The translations under genes were made by a program, and so were the position numbers. The notes beneath the pieces are model-generated. The model was given only the letters and a program-made list of their open reading frames with translations, searched no databases and was not told the origin of the DNA. Shown piece by piece: positions 6,493 through 7,465 of a stretch of 7,465 nucleotides of DNA; within the stretch, counting starts at the first letter, position 1; every line of letters starts with the position of its first letter. The stretch lies in assembly GCA_903909905.1 (NCBI GenBank), contig CAIVXP010000309.1, forward strand, positions 1 through 7,465, read 5' to 3'. This stretch comes from Akkermansiaceae bacterium. Lineage in GTDB: Bacteria; Verrucomicrobiota; Verrucomicrobiia; Verrucomicrobiales; Akkermansiaceae.

Positions 6493-6939
6493 TCAGCTCT
6501 GAAAAGCACCAAACAATTCCCGTACTTCAATCCCCTCGCCGGTCTCGACCACCAGCCACTGACGATCATAATTCAACCTCAAACTCGCCAAATGCCGATG
6601 CGGCCACTGGCCCGGATCGACCATGGAAAGTGCGCGACGCCCACCCATGTCGTAAAGGTGGTAAACCCCACCCACCACCGGCTCAAAGCGAATCTCCGCC
6701 TCGTAGACGAGCTTGTTCCAATTGTAATGGTCGATCGCCTTCAGGTAGTCCTCTCGGATCTCGGTCAGCTTCTGTTGCAAATCCCGCTCCACCTCGGAGA
6801 TCCCACGCGTATTGAACGAGGTGAGATCATTCGGAATGATCGGCGGACTCAGGGTCGACACCGGATACGGCAAAAATGCCGCCGCAGGCTTGTCGCTCAG
6901 CTCGGGAATCAACCCGTTGGTTTCCGGTTTCGATGACAT
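6493..6939 (-). CDS. DUF2452 (C1orf50-like) protein
   Basis: This 148-residue soluble protein has no signal peptide or membrane segment. Its pattern fits the DUF2452 family, which also includes eukaryotic C1orf50: an N-terminal section with a conserved proline-rich stretch (LPYPVSTLSPPIIPNDL, about 23-39), then a helix (EVERDLQQKLTEIREDYLKAI) and a core with VYEAEIRFEPVVGGVYHLY, ALSMVDPGQW and a final WLVVE strand. I recall the family core as an I/V-Y-x-A-x-I-x-F-x-P-x-x-G-x-x-Y-H-L-Y pattern, which is matched here. The function of the family is unknown and none is assigned. The ATG at 6939-6937 has a purine-rich AGGGGTGGAAA upstream that may serve as a weak ribosome binding site. A strong terminator separates it from the pilin-like gene, so it probably starts its own transcript, possibly including alr. 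Confidence 0.72.
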   Translation of the reverse strand: MSSKPETNGLIPELSDKPAAAFLPYPVSTLSPPIIPNDLTSFNTRGISEVERDLQQKLTEIREDYLKAIDHYNWNKLVYEAEIRFEPVVGGVYHLYDMGGRRALSMVDPGQWPHRHLASLRLNYDRQWLVVETGEGIEVRELFGAFQS

Positions 6940-6983
6940 GCGTTTCCACCCCTGTCATCATCCATTCATGACCAATGGGCAAT

Positions 6984-7013
6984 AAAAAACCGGGAGGTCG
7001 CCCTCCCGGTTTT
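6984..7013 (-). terminator. Rho-independent terminator of the pilin-like gene
   Basis: AAAACCGGGAGG (6986-6997) pairs perfectly over 12 bp with CCTCCCGGTTTT (7002-7013) around a four-base loop. Read on the minus strand, the stem runs into six T residues (complement of A6984-6989) followed by ATT. It lies about 30 bp after the stop codon of the pilin-like gene. Four T residues on the plus-strand side could give some activity in the other direction. Confidence 0.93.
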
Positions 7014-7043
7014 CGTGAATGCTTGCTGTGTGAGAATGACTCC

Positions 7044-7465
7044 TTATTGCAATGGGGGCCTGACTGTTAGCGTGTTGCCAACCCATATATCGCTCGCCGG
7101 ATCAATTACAGATACTCCACCAGAGATGGCATCACCCGTGTTGTCAGTTGAAGCGGGGGGGACCGATATATTCACGGAAACCGCACTATTATCTATGCGG
7201 AGAAGCACAGCCTTTTTGTCAAAGGGGGTGGCATCGAACTTATCGCCAGCTGCATTCATTGGAGTGGCACAAATGACTCGCGAAGGATTGCCTGCAGAAC
7301 TCATGCCCTCAGTACTATCAGTGATGTATGCGAAGCCAACCTCACCGCTTTTGAGTGCATCCCCATCAGTCTTGATCTTACCATCAGGTTTTGTGATCCC
7401 TTTAGCCTTGGAGAAAAACATAGTCTCAGATTTAGTGAGCCCGGCCTGCATTAACTGCTTGAAGT
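7044..7465 (-). CDS. Pilin/pseudopilin-like protein, C-terminal part (runs off right edge)
   Basis: About 139 C-terminal codons are present and the frame stays open to the right edge. The visible sequence starts FKQLMQAGLTKSETMFFSKAKG and contains GEVGFAYITDS, AGNPSRVICATPM, FDKKAVLLRIDNSAVSV and a tail ending RPPLQ. This resembles the C-terminal domain of the type II secretion or type IV pilin-like proteins that occur in many copies in Verrucomicrobia: an AGLTxSE segment, then GEVGFAYI, GNPSRP-like and KAVxLRIDNSV motifs. The assignment rests on memory of those motifs; the diagnostic N-terminal prepilin leader and hydrophobic helix would lie outside the window. The first internal Met (7451) is not the true start. 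GC by my count of 7081-7440 is about 49%, clearly below the neighbouring genes. Confidence 0.5.
   Translation of the reverse strand, partial: FKQLMQAGLTKSETMFFSKAKGITKPDGKIKTDGDALKSGEVGFAYITDSTEGMSSAGNPSRVICATPMNAAGDKFDATPFDKKAVLLRIDNSAVSVNISVPPASTDNTGDAISGGVSVIDPASDIWVGNTLTVRPPLQ

Noticed and set aside
6478..6936. Plus-strand frame of 152 codons opposite the DUF2452 gene
   Set aside because: It is antisense to a gene with recognisable family motifs and has an Arg/His/Pro-rich composition typical of a shadow frame.

Overview
The window most resembles a chromosomal segment of a Verrucomicrobium (Verrucomicrobiales-like). This rests on moderately high GC in most genes (about 58-60% by spot counting), the style of a pilin-like protein at the right edge, an AsmA-like protein, a glycine-rich RRM protein, and weak or absent Shine-Dalgarno sequences. 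The taxonomic call is inference from family resemblance, not a search. I recognise mostly housekeeping and envelope genes. I do not see a defence system, prophage, insertion sequence, CRISPR array, tRNA or rRNA.

Left part (1-1275): two minus-strand genes, a DCC-family thiol-disulfide oxidoreductase-like protein followed by hisS (histidyl-tRNA synthetase, N-terminal 193 codons only, running off the left edge). A 217-bp divergent spacer separates them from radC. It carries short elements repeated every 9 bp, in two inverted clusters.

Middle part (1276-5236): plus-strand radC (MPN/JAMM family), then 44 bp later a large 826-residue AsmA-like membrane-anchored protein. A 168-bp gap follows, with several small dyad symmetries, a possible promoter and a possible leader ORF. 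After it comes a small RNA-binding protein with one RRM and a long glycine-rich tail, closed by a very clear intrinsic terminator.

Right part (5237-7465): minus-strand genes. Reading in their own direction, the C-terminal part of a pilin/pseudopilin-like protein enters from the right edge and ends in a strong terminator. A DUF2452 (C1orf50-like) protein and alanine racemase (alr) follow, perhaps co-transcribed. The spacer between the convergent RRM and alr genes is rich in GATTT-type elements and shares an exact 8-mer, CTGATTTC, with the radC-upstream repeats.

Functionally, alr supplies D-alanine for peptidoglycan, the AsmA-like protein probably acts in envelope lipid homeostasis, hisS serves translation, and the RRM protein probably acts on RNA. 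They do not form one pathway. The less explained parts are the two repeat-bearing spacers, the structured leader of the RRM gene and the DUF2452 gene beside alr.
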